Source: Mya arenaria (Eukaryota; Mollusca; Bivalvia; Myida; Myidae). Taken from it: a stretch of 64,000 nucleotides of DNA. Each line of letters opens with the position of its first letter. Position 1 is the stretch's first letter. The stretch covers positions 50,667,182 to 50,731,181 of the forward strand of contig NC_069133.1 of assembly GCF_026914265.1 (NCBI RefSeq), read 5' to 3'. The notes beneath the pieces are model-generated. The model saw only the letters and a program-made list of their open reading frames with translations. It searched no databases and was not told where the DNA came from. Positions 14,201 through 23,924 of this stretch are shown here, piece by piece. The position numbers and the translations under genes were made by a program.

Positions 14201-15926
14201 TAATATTTATCTATGGCTGTATCTCTTCTTCTCATGTCATCTTCTTTATTTCTCCTTGTAGAGCTATTGTTCTTAGCCTTGGTATAGTCATTTTTATGAA
14301 TTATACATGGTCCACTAATGTCAGTTTCATTTTCATCATCAACAATTCGAAAAGATGCCAAGGATGGGAGCAAACAACCATTCCTGACATTAGATACATC
14401 AGTATTCAACTGATCATTTACATTTCTATTATTCTCTATGGGAATAGCCTCTGATGCTCCTTCATACTCATAGGTATCCTTCAGATTGTCCTCATCATGA
14501 AACTGAGATAGAAGTCGGAAATCTTGGGTCTCCACCGGTGGCGAATCAGAGTAATTACTGGTGTCTTGGCTCAATGCCACAGGTTTCTTTTGGTACCTTG
14601 TGGATTTAGGTTCATCATTATCAGAAAAAGCAAAAACATTCTTCTTCATCTGAAAGTTGTTCTCTTCAAAAATCAAATTGTTCTTTCTGATTTGAGAGAA
14701 GTTGAGTTTTCTTGCAATCAATTGTGCATTATTAGATCCATTTTCAAGATTTGCAGAAGTAGTAGTGTTCATACTGACTGAATTGTCCATCATTAAATTG
14801 GAATAATGAAGTGGTACAGTAGATGACAAATTTGGCATCATACCACTAGAATTTAAAGTCTTGGAAGCAGGTGTTGTTGACTTTGGTCCAACATATTTTC
14901 CAAATTTTGCCTCATAGATTGACCTGTAGTAATTTTGTGGATCAGCAACTCCTGAAATAAGAGGACTGCAGACATACAATAATTATATAACAAACAGCAA
15001 TTAAAAACAATAACATTAACACAAGATATGGATGAACAGTATAAATGATAGGCCAAACAAGAATTAATGTTACAGTTCCTGCAATATGCTGAAAAACCTA
15101 AAGCTGGAATGGTAGGGAATTATAATTAATTAATTATATATACATGTATTTGTATTTCATACACTTCAAAATTTGGAAAATTGTTTTATTGTGTATGAAG
15201 TATACATATCATTGTCTTTGAGTATTGTTGACATACAAACACATTCTGACATTGTTGCCAAGAACTAAATACTGTAAACTCAAAACTGTGACAGTCCTTT
15301 TTCAAATAATTATAAATGCCAAATAGTTTATATTTCCAATAGCAATAATAATTCTGTAACAAATTTACAAATGTGTGCATATCAGAATACATATGCTTTT
15401 CTTTGTTTATGTCTCCAAAAAGGTCAAGATTTAAAAATAGAGCCAGACGGGTAACAGGAACTACAACATTATTTTTGTTTGGCTGTAAACAAAATAACAC
15501 GAAAACAGACAAGAAGGCATCCTAACTCATACTGCCAATCTGCAGTTTAGCAAACTTTAAAGTATATACAGACCTGTAACTAGTCAGTATGATATTCTGT
15601 AGCATAAATAAATCTGTTTCAATAGTCAAGATGTTTACTTAAATGCTAGTAAATATTTAAAAAAAAGAGGTTCAAACAAGCTTTTGCATGGGTAACTTTC
15701 ACTTTTGTTGTTTTCTTTAATAAACTTACTGACTCGTCATCATCTAACCTCACATATATAGATGTCATTCCTTACCTGGTGTCTGCGCTTGTTGCATGAT
15801 CATTTCTGCTCTCTGTTGGTGGAAATCAGAGAACAAGGAGGCCATTACACGTTGTGCATCTACAGACAGATGGCAGAATCTATCAAGACGGGGAGGAGCA
15901 TCGGCTGGTGTCCACACTGAACTCAT
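112..15926 (-). CDS. POLN: DNA polymerase nu (family A), 3' end outside the window
   Basis: Family-A DNA polymerase of the translesion and repair type (POLN); expected to be nuclear. Coding exons in transcript order: 15926-15776, 14951-13415, 12295-12187, 11877-11728, 11100-10975, 10730-10649, 9638-9526, 9002-8925, 8732-8598, one of the repeated exons at 7.84-6.94 kb, 6376-6221, 5807-5624, 5253-5173, 4477-4363, 1065-983, 183-112. Every junction is GT-AG and the phases join. The product matches human POLN as I remember it: a degenerate exonuclease region (DWVLYDVGVGWWLLDP), thumb (GLWSLYHDLEAPLTPLLA), TGRLTSYQPNIQAIPKLP, motif A (DFQQIELRLLGHLADDP) and the O-helix (REQTKRVVYSIMYGVG). Motif C and the C-terminus lie beyond position 1. 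About 1,080 residues are encoded here, longer than the corresponding part of the vertebrate protein because of a large N-terminal exon. The alternatives POLQ and HELQ fit less well. Confidence 0.9.
1066..4362 (-). other. Long POLN intron
   Basis: A 3.3-kb intron between the motif A and O-helix exons. Apart from the inverted-repeat element at 1532-2162 I see only AT-rich sequence and short chance open frames. Confidence 0.7.
1532..2162. mobile_element. Small inverted-repeat transposon (MITE-like) in a POLN intron
   Basis: The left end AGGCCTGTCACAC (1532-1544) and right end GTGTGACAGGTCT (2150-2162) are inverted copies with one mismatch. They are flanked by TTAA on the left (1528-1531) and TTCA on the right (2163-2166), as if a TTAA target had been duplicated and one side mutated. 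TTAA duplications are known from piggyBac and Kolobok elements, but no transposase is present to decide between them. The inside has no coding potential. Confidence 0.5.
5624..6376 (-). CDS. POLN: POLN exons after the array (thumb to palm)
   Basis: Exon 6376-6221 (156 nt, phase 0-0) encodes VLFEELKLDLKLPNR through STSEAVLTQLAPLHDLP to EHRQ. It is the exon that the array exon HQLRQ must join, giving HQLRQ-VLFEEL, collinear with NQLREILFGKL in human POLN. Exon 5807-5624 (184 nt) encodes KLKSTYIDGMLSCV, then HWDQTAAATGRLTSY and PNIQAIPKLP, the conserved family-A motif that contacts the primer-template. The family form NQTGTVTGRLS is here DQTAAATGRLT, so the key Thr-Gly-Arg is kept. The donor is GTTTGA. 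Confidence 0.88.
6838..7926 (-). repeat. POLN: Tandem array of nine POLN thumb exons plus one decayed copy
   Basis: A unit of about 106-121 bp is repeated head to tail. Each unit holds a full exon with an AG acceptor and a CAG or CTG/GTGAGA donor, phase 0 at both ends. Exon copies in transcript order: I 7926-7843 (84 nt), H 7802-7722, G 7684-7616, F 7578-7510, E 7472-7404, D 7363-7283, C 7242-7162, B 7121-7041, A 7003-6935, then a decayed copy at about 6912-6838 that has a stop and no donor. Long copies (B, C, D, I) encode 27-28 residues beginning [KR]LVQ. Short copies (A, E, F, G) start at LEQ after a different acceptor (ATTACAG) and encode 23. H is long in sequence but usable only from LEQ. 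All contain a form of AARVFLLSSHHQLRQ, which matches VAGERFLITSNNQLRE in human POLN. The gaps between exons are 37-41 bp and begin GTGAGATAG, so reading through a gap hits a stop at once. Confidence 0.88.
8598..12295 (-). CDS. POLN: POLN exons 3-9 (exonuclease-like and start of thumb)
   Basis: Seven exons: 12295-12187 (basic; acceptor GGCAG, not the upstream CCAG, because only this keeps the frame open), 11877-11728 (STVVISLVYADHSTQL, matching the VITVMYTDGSTQL region of human POLN), 11100-10975, 10730-10649 (KDTLIEILHAHGFCHDK), 9638-9526 (DWVLYDVGVGWWLLDPDKP), 9002-8925 and 8732-8598 (GLWSLYHDLEAPLTPLLA). The acidic metal-binding residues of an active proofreading exonuclease are not apparent, as expected for POLN. 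Intron 6 contains a small inverted-repeat element. The start of exon 10730-10649 is the least certain: the phase-0 acceptor TCGGGCAG was chosen over an upstream AG that would break the frame. Confidence 0.8.
9912..10132. mobile_element. Fold-back MITE in POLN intron 6
   Basis: A roughly 220-bp imperfect palindrome. The left arm TAGTCTATGCC...GGGCCCTGCCTT and the right arm AAGGCGGGGCTCT...GGCGTAGACTA are reverse complements over about 30 bp at the ends, and further inside CTCAAACACTTC pairs with GAAGTGTTTGA. It has no coding capacity. It lies between the exons at 10649 and 9638. Confidence 0.55.
13415..14951 (-). CDS. POLN: POLN large N-terminal exon (disordered extension)
   Basis: A 1,537-nt exon encodes about 512 residues that are rich in Ser, Asn, Asp and Lys and look disordered. 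The acceptor is TTATTTCAG before position 14951. The donor is GTAGGT after 13415, leaving GG to pair with the C that opens exon 3. No folded domain is visible. Near the C-terminal end the peptide QGTLAGFL resembles a PCNA-interacting (PIP-box) motif, Q-x-x-L-x-x-F-[FYL], although the last position is Leu rather than an aromatic residue. The vertebrate POLN N-terminus is also disordered but shorter. The long open frame on the opposite strand here (13373-13810) is a shadow. Confidence 0.8.
15776..15926 (-). CDS. POLN: POLN coding exon 1
   Basis: The first coding exon starts at the ATG at 15926-15924 (MSSVWTPADAPPRLDRF) and ends after CCAG at a GTAAGG donor, in phase 1. The one left-over base joins the GA that opens the large second exon to make a Gly codon. 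It encodes about 50 residues with no recognised domain. The start is chosen because it is the first Met in the only frame that splices into exon 2. A further 5' UTR exon upstream cannot be excluded. Whether this exon belongs to POLN rests on phase and continuity, not on similarity. Confidence 0.7.
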
Positions 15927-16346
15927 GTCTCTGCAGCTGGGACACGTTTACTTGAAATTCATGGAATTATGTCTCTTGTAATTAGGTCTAGAAAATATAT
16001 AATAATGCACATTTCAGAATTTTTAAAATAGCAAATTGAAGAATTATGGTTGGGGTTAAGAATGTAATGTATGGTTAGGCTGACAACTAAATTAAGACCT
16101 ATCGTTCAGGCCCCCAACCTGTTGAAGTTACAAACCCTTACAGGACACAAATCTCGCACACCTATTAAAACACACGTTTTTTTTATGGTGATCAATAATA
16201 TTCGATGTTCTAGATCAATACAGAGCCTTGCCTTGGTCACACTTGGCAGGTTTCATCTTGTTTCTTTGAGTAATTTTCTAAAATTCCATTCAATGTTCTA
16301 ATACACTTAAAGATCAAAATGTAGCACAAGAGGGAATGACGTCACA
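15927..16346. other. Upstream flank of POLN
   Basis: This should hold the POLN promoter and 5' UTR, since POLN is transcribed leftwards. No TATA box or other clear core element was recognised on the minus strand. Confidence 0.4.
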
Positions 16347-17487
16347 TCCCAGCAGGCACACAACGTTGTTTCAACGTTGAAATATAGTTGTATATCGGTC
16401 ACAACGTCGATCAACAATATTTCAACGTTGAAACAACGTTGACGCTTCAACGTTGAAAAATTGTTGACATTTCGACGTTAAAACGACGTTGAAATACGGT
16501 CGATACCTAAACATTGAGGATGGTTGAAAAATGGTTGTCATATTGATGTTGTCATGACATTCGAATATAGATCGATATTCTGTTCTGATTATATTAATAT
16601 TTCCACATTCAATTTTTTATAGAGAGCCATTCATGCTTGACGAGTAGACTTCTTTTTTTTTAGGCTGAATGGCCATCTACTGCAATATAGAGTTACCCTG
16701 ATTGGAAAGTTCGAAACGAGTTGCGCCCCTAGCGTATTGCATAGTTCCGGTCAGTTTTCAAATAAATATTGATTGTGCAGATCATCAGTAACAGCAGAGC
16801 TTTAAAATTATCGTAAATTCCATTAGTTCATGCTAACAAATGGAATGTGGAAAGTGACAGTCGGTTCCATTCGAGTAAGTACGTTTGGTATTTATTAACA
16901 AAATGTCAAAAAATTATGTTTTTGAACGAATAATTTGTTGAAAAATCATGCATTTCGGATACGACGGGATTTCGGATACGATTTCCATTGTTCAAATTAT
17001 GGTGAAAAATGTTCATATCAAGCGGTGATCTTGAATTGTTATTAACAATACTATTCTGCATCTATTATGTTTATAAAGGATGGTTTATTTACATTTATTG
17101 TTTTAATCTTTTACATTTCAGCATGGATGAAGAAGAGGTGGCGCATCGCATTGTTGATGGGGCAGTTTTTACCATTAACATGTACATTCTGTATAAATGT
17201 AATCCAAACAAAACTGTGTTCTTTATAGTTTTCACCTTACCTTAACCCTTCAGCGGTTTAACTGCAACGTCTATTCAATGTTGAAACTGCAACTCTGATT
17301 CAACCTCATTTCAACGTTGTTTCAACCTCATTTCATCGTTGTTTCAACGTTAAACCGCAACGTTGTTTCAACGTTGAAATCACAACGTCAATACAACTTT
17401 CAAATACAACCATATTTCAACCTTTTCTTAACGTTGAAGGATGACTGTTGTTTCAACGTTGCTTCAACGTTGGTGTGCCTGCTGGGA
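16347..17487. mobile_element. Transposon with CAACGTT-rich terminal inverted repeats
   Basis: Both ends carry TCCCAGCAGGCACAC... and its inverse ...GTGTGCCTGCTGGGA. Inside each end is a cluster of short direct and inverted copies of TTCAACGTTGAAA-like sequence (about 16360-16510 and 17260-17470). The middle holds no transposase. One short open frame at 17123 (MDEEEVAHRIVDGAVFTI) follows a polypyrimidine-CAG, so it could be a leftover first exon. Flanking AT on both sides is compatible with a 2-bp target duplication, but this is ambiguous. The superfamily is not determined. Confidence 0.75.
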
Positions 17488-18450
17488 TAGTTCATGCTCG
17501 TTTTTGAGGCCTCGCAGTTAAGTTGACTTACATTCAAGATATGTATAAAAAGAAATCATGTTTTACATTTAATTGCAACAGCAAAAACATTTCAATAACT
17601 TTGCAGTTAAGTGTTTAATTAATATAAAAGCATATATATACTTATTAAGGATTATTTTATGACCATGTATTTGGCGAGGTTTTTCTTTTGGCAGGTTATT
17701 ACCTAGCTAACACGTTATATATTACCTTTTTTAAACATCAAAAAAATAAATATCAACATTAAAGTTATGGAAGCCAGAATTAGTTATTACCAATCAAGTT
17801 TTTGATGTTATATTGTTATCAATTTGTCTTTATTCCCAATCAAACTTTAAGCACACGTCTGCTTCGACATCATTTTGTCATAATTTATCAAAACCTTTTT
17901 AGATTGGTGTATCGTCTTTTTTTCAAGTGTTTGGTATTTGTGCCCTCCAAAGCATAAATTGACTGTGATTAACTGTCTATAAAATGAACGATTTTTGACA
18001 TAAAATTGATAAGATCGTGAATCTGTACTTTGACAGATGATGTCACATTAAGTTGAATTAACCAAAGATGTTAAACAGTACAGTAGCTTTTTTCGAGAAG
18101 AATCCGTGTCCACGTCCCCGATGTTAAATACCTTCCTTCGCACCTCAATAAATTAATATAAATGTTCCAAAATAGATTACGTCTGTTTGATAGAAATGGC
18201 AAATTTTATTAAAAGGGAGGCAACTATGTAAGAAGGAGATAAAGAAACTGTTTAACATCTATAAGGCAATGGTGACTTCCCTTTATAATACAAGAGAAGA
18301 CGCATTATTTTCCATCTTATTTTCCATTTTTAACGTCTCATGGAAAAAATTGTTGAAGGTGACCAAGGATCACAAAACATGAATTGGATAATGATCATGG
18401 AGTTCAATTCGTAAAATGATCGAGGACAGTTGTGGCAAAAATAGTCCGTA
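17488..18450. other. Intergenic sequence before the first duplicated unit
   Basis: AT-rich sequence with no open frame, RNA gene or repeat that I can support. Confidence 0.5.
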
Positions 18451-18742
18451 AAAACATTTGGAAGCTAATTTATAACAGTCGAGTCAAATTACAGGGGCAG
18501 GTTGCGTTGTTGTTTTTTTGTTTTTTTTAATTATTATTATTATTATTATTTTTTTATTTTTTTAATCATTTTTAAGTAAGAATATGTTGTGGTAACTGTA
18601 ACTTGTGGAAGCTAATTTATAACAGTTGGGTCAAATCACAGGGGCAGGTTGCGTTTTTTTTTTTTTTGTTTTGTTTTGTTTTTTTGTTACTTTTATGTTT
18701 TTTTAATTATTATTATTATTATTATTATTTTATTTTTTTAAT

Positions 18743-18921
18743 CATTTTAAAGTAAGAATATGTTGTGGTAACTGTAACTTGTGATAACTGGCCAAATTTT
18801 TTTTTTAATTTTATTCTTTTATCTTTGTACAAAAATAAAAGAATAAATTTTAAAGATTTTTTTTTTGGCCAGTTATCACAAATTACAGTTACCACAACAT
18901 ATTCTTACTTAAAAATGATTG
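18743..18921. repeat. Large hairpin (fold-back) with poly-T/A core, unit 1
   Basis: The left arm AGTAAGAATATGTTGTGGTA...AACTGGCCA and right arm TGGCCAGTTATCACA...CATATTCTTACT are reverse complements over about 50 bp, enclosing an AT-only core that is itself palindromic. It is preceded by two direct copies of GGAAGCTAATTTATAACAG (about 18460 and 18607). Probably a decayed MITE. Confidence 0.6.
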
Positions 18922-19536
18922 AAAAAAAATAAAAATAAAAACAAAAACAAAATAAAAGAAGAATTTAGAACAAAAACTTCGTGCACGTACATGTATTTAG
19001 GCCGTAATGTTCAGCAAAATATTTCCCGAAATGCCTACAGGAACTTATCGGTAACAGTTGAATAAATATTACAATTTAAATATCCTCTGGGTTCTTTGCA
19101 TTTCATCGACATGGTGAATTGTAAAAAAATATATTGTGTGTTAAAATTAGAGGATTTAATAATACGGTGTCTCGAACATATCATACACAATTTCCATGAA
19201 TCACATATGATTAGGCATCACTTCAATACACGTGATAAAAATTGAAGGATTTTGTACTGCGTCTGTCTAAGGATGATTATTTACCCTCTCTATGTGATTG
19301 TAGTCAAAGTTCTTGAGTGCTGAACTCCGTTTGTTGTATAGCCCCATTTTGAAAAAAAGACATTTTTTTAGGTCCGGTACATTTATGCGACAATTGAAGC
19401 TACAGCGACAAGCCCAGGAGCAAACACGTAACAAAGGCCCTGCTTAATTCACAAAGCTAAGGCTTAAACCGTTTTTGTGAATTATCTATAACAAAGGAAA
19501 GTTGCGATTGACATCCTTCGGATGATTTGCTTCATA

Positions 19537-19590
19537 CTTTCAGGGATGACCAGCTATCAATTTCAGAAGATCATAAAGGAGTAATTAAGT
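19537..19590 (+). other. Conserved block in all three units, possible small exon
   Basis: The sequence CTTTCAG followed by a short open stretch (GATGACCAG..., readable as RDDQLSISEDHKGVIKW) and AAGTGGTGCG is kept in unit 1 here, in unit 2 at about 30750-30800, and in the diverged unit 3 at about 42755-42805. It sits about 2-4 kb upstream of each receptor start and has splice-like borders. It may be a 5' leader exon or simply shared flank. No function can be assigned. Confidence 0.25.
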
Positions 19591-19766
19591 GGTGCGTTTT
19601 TTACCACAGTTATTTATTATTTTGTTGTTATCTTTCTACATGGTGTATAATGGTTAAACCGTATGTGTCGAACTTCTTATCAACGATATCAAACGTTACA
19701 ATAATATTGATATAACATGGATATACCGTCCTTCGATTATGGTATATAAAGCATTACCACACTGAA

Positions 19767-20108
19767 TTATTTGGGAAAAAAATCACTGATAGCGTCTAAC
19801 CTTGTTTTTAACACAATAACACATTTATTGTGGAGGCCTACTAAATGACACTCTCCGTAAATTCCAGTATATTTGCCCCTACAATGTGCACAAACCCTCT
19901 GCAATGGTATGTTTTCGGGAAGAGCACTGTATTCTTCTGTATGCTCTACCTCGTTGTAATCGTAGTCTTGGTCTTGAGTCAGGTATAACTGTTTCCTCTC
20001 TTTGCTGCAGGAGGGGGGGGGATTACAATCCATAGTTGAATCATAACCACTGTCAGTGAGAATGTGTGTCTTATGTTCATTTGCTTGCAGTGATGCAAGC
20101 GGATCACA
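19767..20108 (-). CDS. Possible 3' exon of an unknown protein, unit 1
   Basis: An open stretch of 113 codons with an acceptor-like ACACCAG before 20108 and a TAA at 19767. It reads CDPLASLQANEHKTHIL, then TDSGYDSTMDCNPP, a charged YDYNEVEHTEEY part, and a Cys/His-bearing end (RVCAHCRGKYTGIYGEC). It is antisense to the receptor and 1.4 kb upstream of it. The upstream open piece at about 20165-20290 (HPDGSINSVEDSGDEK, NDVDNLSGNQLSSAAS) could be the preceding exon, but no clean donor joins the two. I do not recognise the protein. DSGYDS fits the pattern of a beta-TrCP phosphodegron, which is suggestive only. Confidence 0.3.
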   Translation of the reverse strand, partial: CDPLASLQANEHKTHILTDSGYDSTMDCNPPPSCSKERKQLYLTQDQDYDYNEVEHTEEYSALPENIPLQRVCAHCRGKYTGIYGECHLVGLHNKCVIVLKTRLDAISDFFPK

Positions 20109-21402
20109 CTGGTGTCATTATTATGTATTTATTTGCCAGCGAATATTTTATATTTTTTTCCAGATGCTGCACTTGACAGCTGATTCCCACTCAGATTGTC
20201 CACATCGTTACACATTTTCTCATCGCCACTGTCTTCTACACTGTTTATACTGCCATCTGGGTGAGTCAAACTACATCTACACTTTGCCAATGGTGAGTTT
20301 CCTCCAAATACGTGTCTTTATTTTACTATAAAACACTTTATCGCATCCTTTAATTTCGATTTACATTGAACTCTACCTTAAGTTCACATGTATGTCACTA
20401 CCGCTACGCGTTAGTTATAGCTTATTATTTTGAAGACAAACTACAACTACATTTTACGAAAATCTAGCAAGTTAAGAACTTTCTTTAAAATATTTTTACT
20501 AAAAGGTATACTTAAAATTGTGTTTGCTCCGAGTAAAATTTATGAAGATAACATCACTTGCCTTTTATTTTGGCCATGTACATAATTTCCATGACGGTAT
20601 TATTGTGTGGTCACGAAGCTGAATAAGCTGTGATTCATGTAATTTGAATTTTGAGATATATATACGCGAAACACAATTCATTTTCACGTTAACTGACAGA
20701 GAAGCTATACTTTTGCAAAAACGCATATATTAAATACTTGACTTTTCGATGACATTGAACTGCACCATATATATTTAGTACGTATTGTCCATTTAGACGC
20801 GTGTTGATGGAGTAAATGACAATGAGCCCCGAAATTTGACAAGAATCAGGACAGTCATTTTATCAGTATGTTTGCAACCAACACTGCTCTAATGACTGGC
20901 ATTTATATCGCCGATATGTTAATGCACTTTGATATTTGTTCGCATGGCTATTCAATTGACAACAGTTACTGACGCCCGGTCGATTGCTACCTAGAGGAAC
21001 GAAATTGGAAGTACTGGATCTAGATATCAGTCTAAATCAAATGGAATTACAGGGATGATAGCTAAAATGTATTGTTTCCACGGCCCCTAGAGAGACAAAA
21101 CGCCACGAGAAATATTAAATACAATTACGAAATATCATTATATGCACACAGGATTTCGTAAATAGTTTAATGCAAGGCATGCACATTATTGCTAGTTGTG
21201 AGCATTGTCGGATATTTGGCATAAAAGTTTTATTTCCATAAAATAATTAACGCATTATCTTCTACACTTATATATCAATAAACGTGACATTTATATGTTA
21301 ATAGAACATGACGCTAAAAAGTGTCCGTCGACAATTTGCGAGCAATCAAATATTATTATCATTTTTTTAATTATATAATTTCCTCTGGCATTTGCAATAC
21401 AC

Positions 21403-21409
21403 TATAAAA
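21403..21409 (+). promoter_or_regulatory. TATA box of receptor copy 1
   Basis: TATAAAA lies 95 bp upstream of the start codon. The same element is kept at 36966-36972 in copy 2 and, as CTATATAATA, in copy 3. Position and conservation support it, but there is no transcript evidence. Confidence 0.4.
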
Positions 21410-21503
21410 TGACAAGTTAGAAATTCATGGGAAAGCTCATGTAATACCGTTTAAACGCAAGTGGATCCTCTGTTTTGGCTGGTTCAGATAAAAAGGTGGA
21501 ACA

Positions 21504-23197
21504 ATGAAAGCTGTGCTTGTTTGTATATCTTTTATTTGCATTACTAACGTTTTCGTACATTCAAAGAAAAATAATAAACCACAATGTAATATACAAACAA
21601 AAACTGTGAAAAACAAACTGTTTCCATTGGTCGGAAAAAGCCGCGAGAAAAGACAAACTTGCAAAGAATATCGCGTTGTACATACAAATTTTCGGACCTA
21701 TTTTAAAAGCCTAATGGCAAACTATAGCAACTATGTTCCGCCGTACTATCCTAGTAAAGGCTGGCAAAGAGACGAAAACTTTGTACTAGACATTCGGATG
21801 CAACCGGAAGCGCTGGTTGATTTGAACGATGTGGATGAACGTATGACAACAGTTTTGAGCTTCCTTGTTGAATGGAAAGAATCGAATCTGGTTTGGGCTG
21901 GAATGAACACGTTTGTTTATTCGGTCATTCTCGACGCTGATATGCTTTGGAAGCCACACATCAAGGTCGGAAATCCACATACCAGTCAGAGAGTAAAGAC
22001 CGATACTAATGTAAGTTCAACTTTTGCAACTTAACATGTTTAATAAACGGCAATTTTAGGACGTTCATTTGATTAAGCACTGTTGACTTACATATAATAT
22101 AAACATGCATGTCTTTTTATGACGTTCACTTGATTTGACGGAAACGTAATATAGTAAATTCGATTTTTGATCATTTGTTGTTGTTGTTTGTTTTCAAAAC
22201 TTTGGGTATATATCTGTAAACTTAGGACCGCCCTGCTTTTTGTATTTTATATAATAATTTTATATTCCAGGACAAATTAACCCTTGAGTTTAAAGGTGAA
22301 GTCACATGGAGCTTTGTTTGGACAGTGGACACACGGTGCAAAATTGACATCACATATTATCCATTTGATCGCCAATATTGTCTAATCGTCTTGGTCCTCT
22401 CCAGCGATCTTAAAGACTATCTAAATTTTGACCATACCGTTCCTCATCTCGCACTAGACAACGGAAATTGGAAACACATGAATACTTCTATTTACAATTA
22501 CACAAACTACAAAACTATGAAAACGCATATCGTAATTGAATACACATTCGATAGAAAATCAGTAACACCTATGCTAGTTTTCATGGCTCCAGTAACTATT
22601 CTCGTGTCATTGTCGCCGTTAGTTTTTGTTCTTCCCAACGATGGATCGGAGAGACTCGGCATCGCAATGACCGTGTTGTTGGCGGTGTCCGTGTATATGA
22701 CTCTGGTCGTCGACAAGCTACCAGACTCCTCCGACCCGTTGCCGCTGATAACAACTGTCTTTTTTGCCTGGTACGTTTACAATGCTTTCGTTACGCTACT
22801 CGTACTAATTAACGGACGTATCTCCCGCATAAGCGATAAGCGATCAGTGCCTAAGTGTCTTCAATGCTTGGTTCGGTAAACACGTCGCTGCTTCTGTTTG
22901 GCTGATAAAAACTATACGTGTGTTGAATCTCGAAAAGAAGAAAATGCCCAATGCGAGGAAAACAATATGAGTATGAAAAAAATAACATGGAAAAGTGTAA
23001 GTTCCATGCTGGACAAATGGTTCATAATTTTATTGTACGCTTTGGAGATCGTTTACGCTTCTGTCGCCTTCGTTGTTCTTACTTCAGGAGGCAAAGACGG
23101 ACACACAGCCTACCGAGTTCCCGGGGATTTTATGGACGATCCATTTAGATCTTTTATTGGAGAAGCACAGAGTTACGAATGTACATTATGGGAATAA
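21504..23197 (+). CDS. Cys-loop (nicotinic-like) receptor subunit, copy 1, with one nonsense codon
   Basis: Pentameric ligand-gated ion channel subunit of the nicotinic type, expected at the plasma membrane. Exons are 21504-22010 (169 codons, donor GTAAGT) and 22271-23197 (acceptor TTCCAG), joined in phase 0. Seen in order: signal peptide (MKAVLVCISFICITNVFVHS), a short propeptide ending SREKR, the ectodomain, the Cys-loop CKIDITYYPFDRQYC (13 residues between Cys), M1, M2 (ERLGIAMTVLLAVSVYMTLV, Glu at -1', Leu at 9'), M3, a short loop and M4 (WFIILLYALEIVYASVAFVV). A TAA at 22877-22879 replaces the Leu TTA of copy 2 just after KCLQCLVR. The frame beyond is open to TLWE-stop. As read, the product would lack M4. 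It could be a null allele, a recent pseudogene or an assembly error. Confidence 0.85.
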
Positions 23198-23918
23198 AAT
23201 TAAAATTTAATACACATGAACAGTCTTAGTCTCAAATGGAGCCTTCTTGCATATCTGAGTATTACCGGCCATGTGACCAGCTGTAAAATCGATCTTCAAC
23301 CCAAACGAAAGATGAGTCAATTGCAACAAAGCGTTCATTCAAAACATTTTAAATTATACACAATTTATTTAAAAGCAAACGCAAAAAATGAAGTAATATT
23401 TGGAAGATTTAACAACTTATACTTACAATTCGACGATTTGGTTTGAAATTACATCGCGTCATGACGTCTTTAAACAAACACACTTTTGATGAAACTGTGG
23501 TTCTACCGACATATATCATAAACTTACCCTCGGACAATCAGTGGAGGCCTCGTTACCCGCTTCTTTACGTACCCCCAGATTGGATATAATGTATATATAC
23601 TTTTCCCCTTCATAAACATAAGCTGGGACTGATGTGTATCTTTCTATTGCAGTAAACATCTTTTGAATGATTGTTTGCTGTTCTAAACACGTCACTTATT
23701 TCAAAATTATGCGAGTTAGAAGGGAATTATGTGTTTATTATGTATGCGTCCGTGCTTTTAAGCGCTATTTGTATAATAATATTATTATTATAAAGTCATT
23801 GTTATTCGTATTTATTGGCTTATATTCTTGGTATCTTGATATATTTAGCATAAGGACGTGTCTCTTTTTTCATTAGATAGAACCATTTATCATATTGTGC
23901 AACTGACCTTTCTTATTC

Positions 23919-23924
23919 AATAAA
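23919..23924 (+). terminator. Candidate polyadenylation signal, copy 1
   Basis: AATAAA about 720 bp past the stop, conserved at 39493-39498 (copy 2) and 49179-49184 (copy 3) in the shared 3' flank. Use is not proven. Confidence 0.35.

Noticed and set aside
13373-14781. Several plus-strand open frames of 70-145 codons
   Set aside because: Antisense shadows of the large POLN exon.
19537-19590. Reading RDDQLSISEDHKGVIKW as a missing receptor ectodomain exon
   Set aside because: The two annotated exons already give a complete ectodomain, and the peptide does not fit any gap.
19767-20108. Calling the antisense frame an IkB gene from its DSGYDS motif
   Set aside because: There are no ankyrin repeats and the Cys/His part does not fit IkB, so a six-residue motif is too little.
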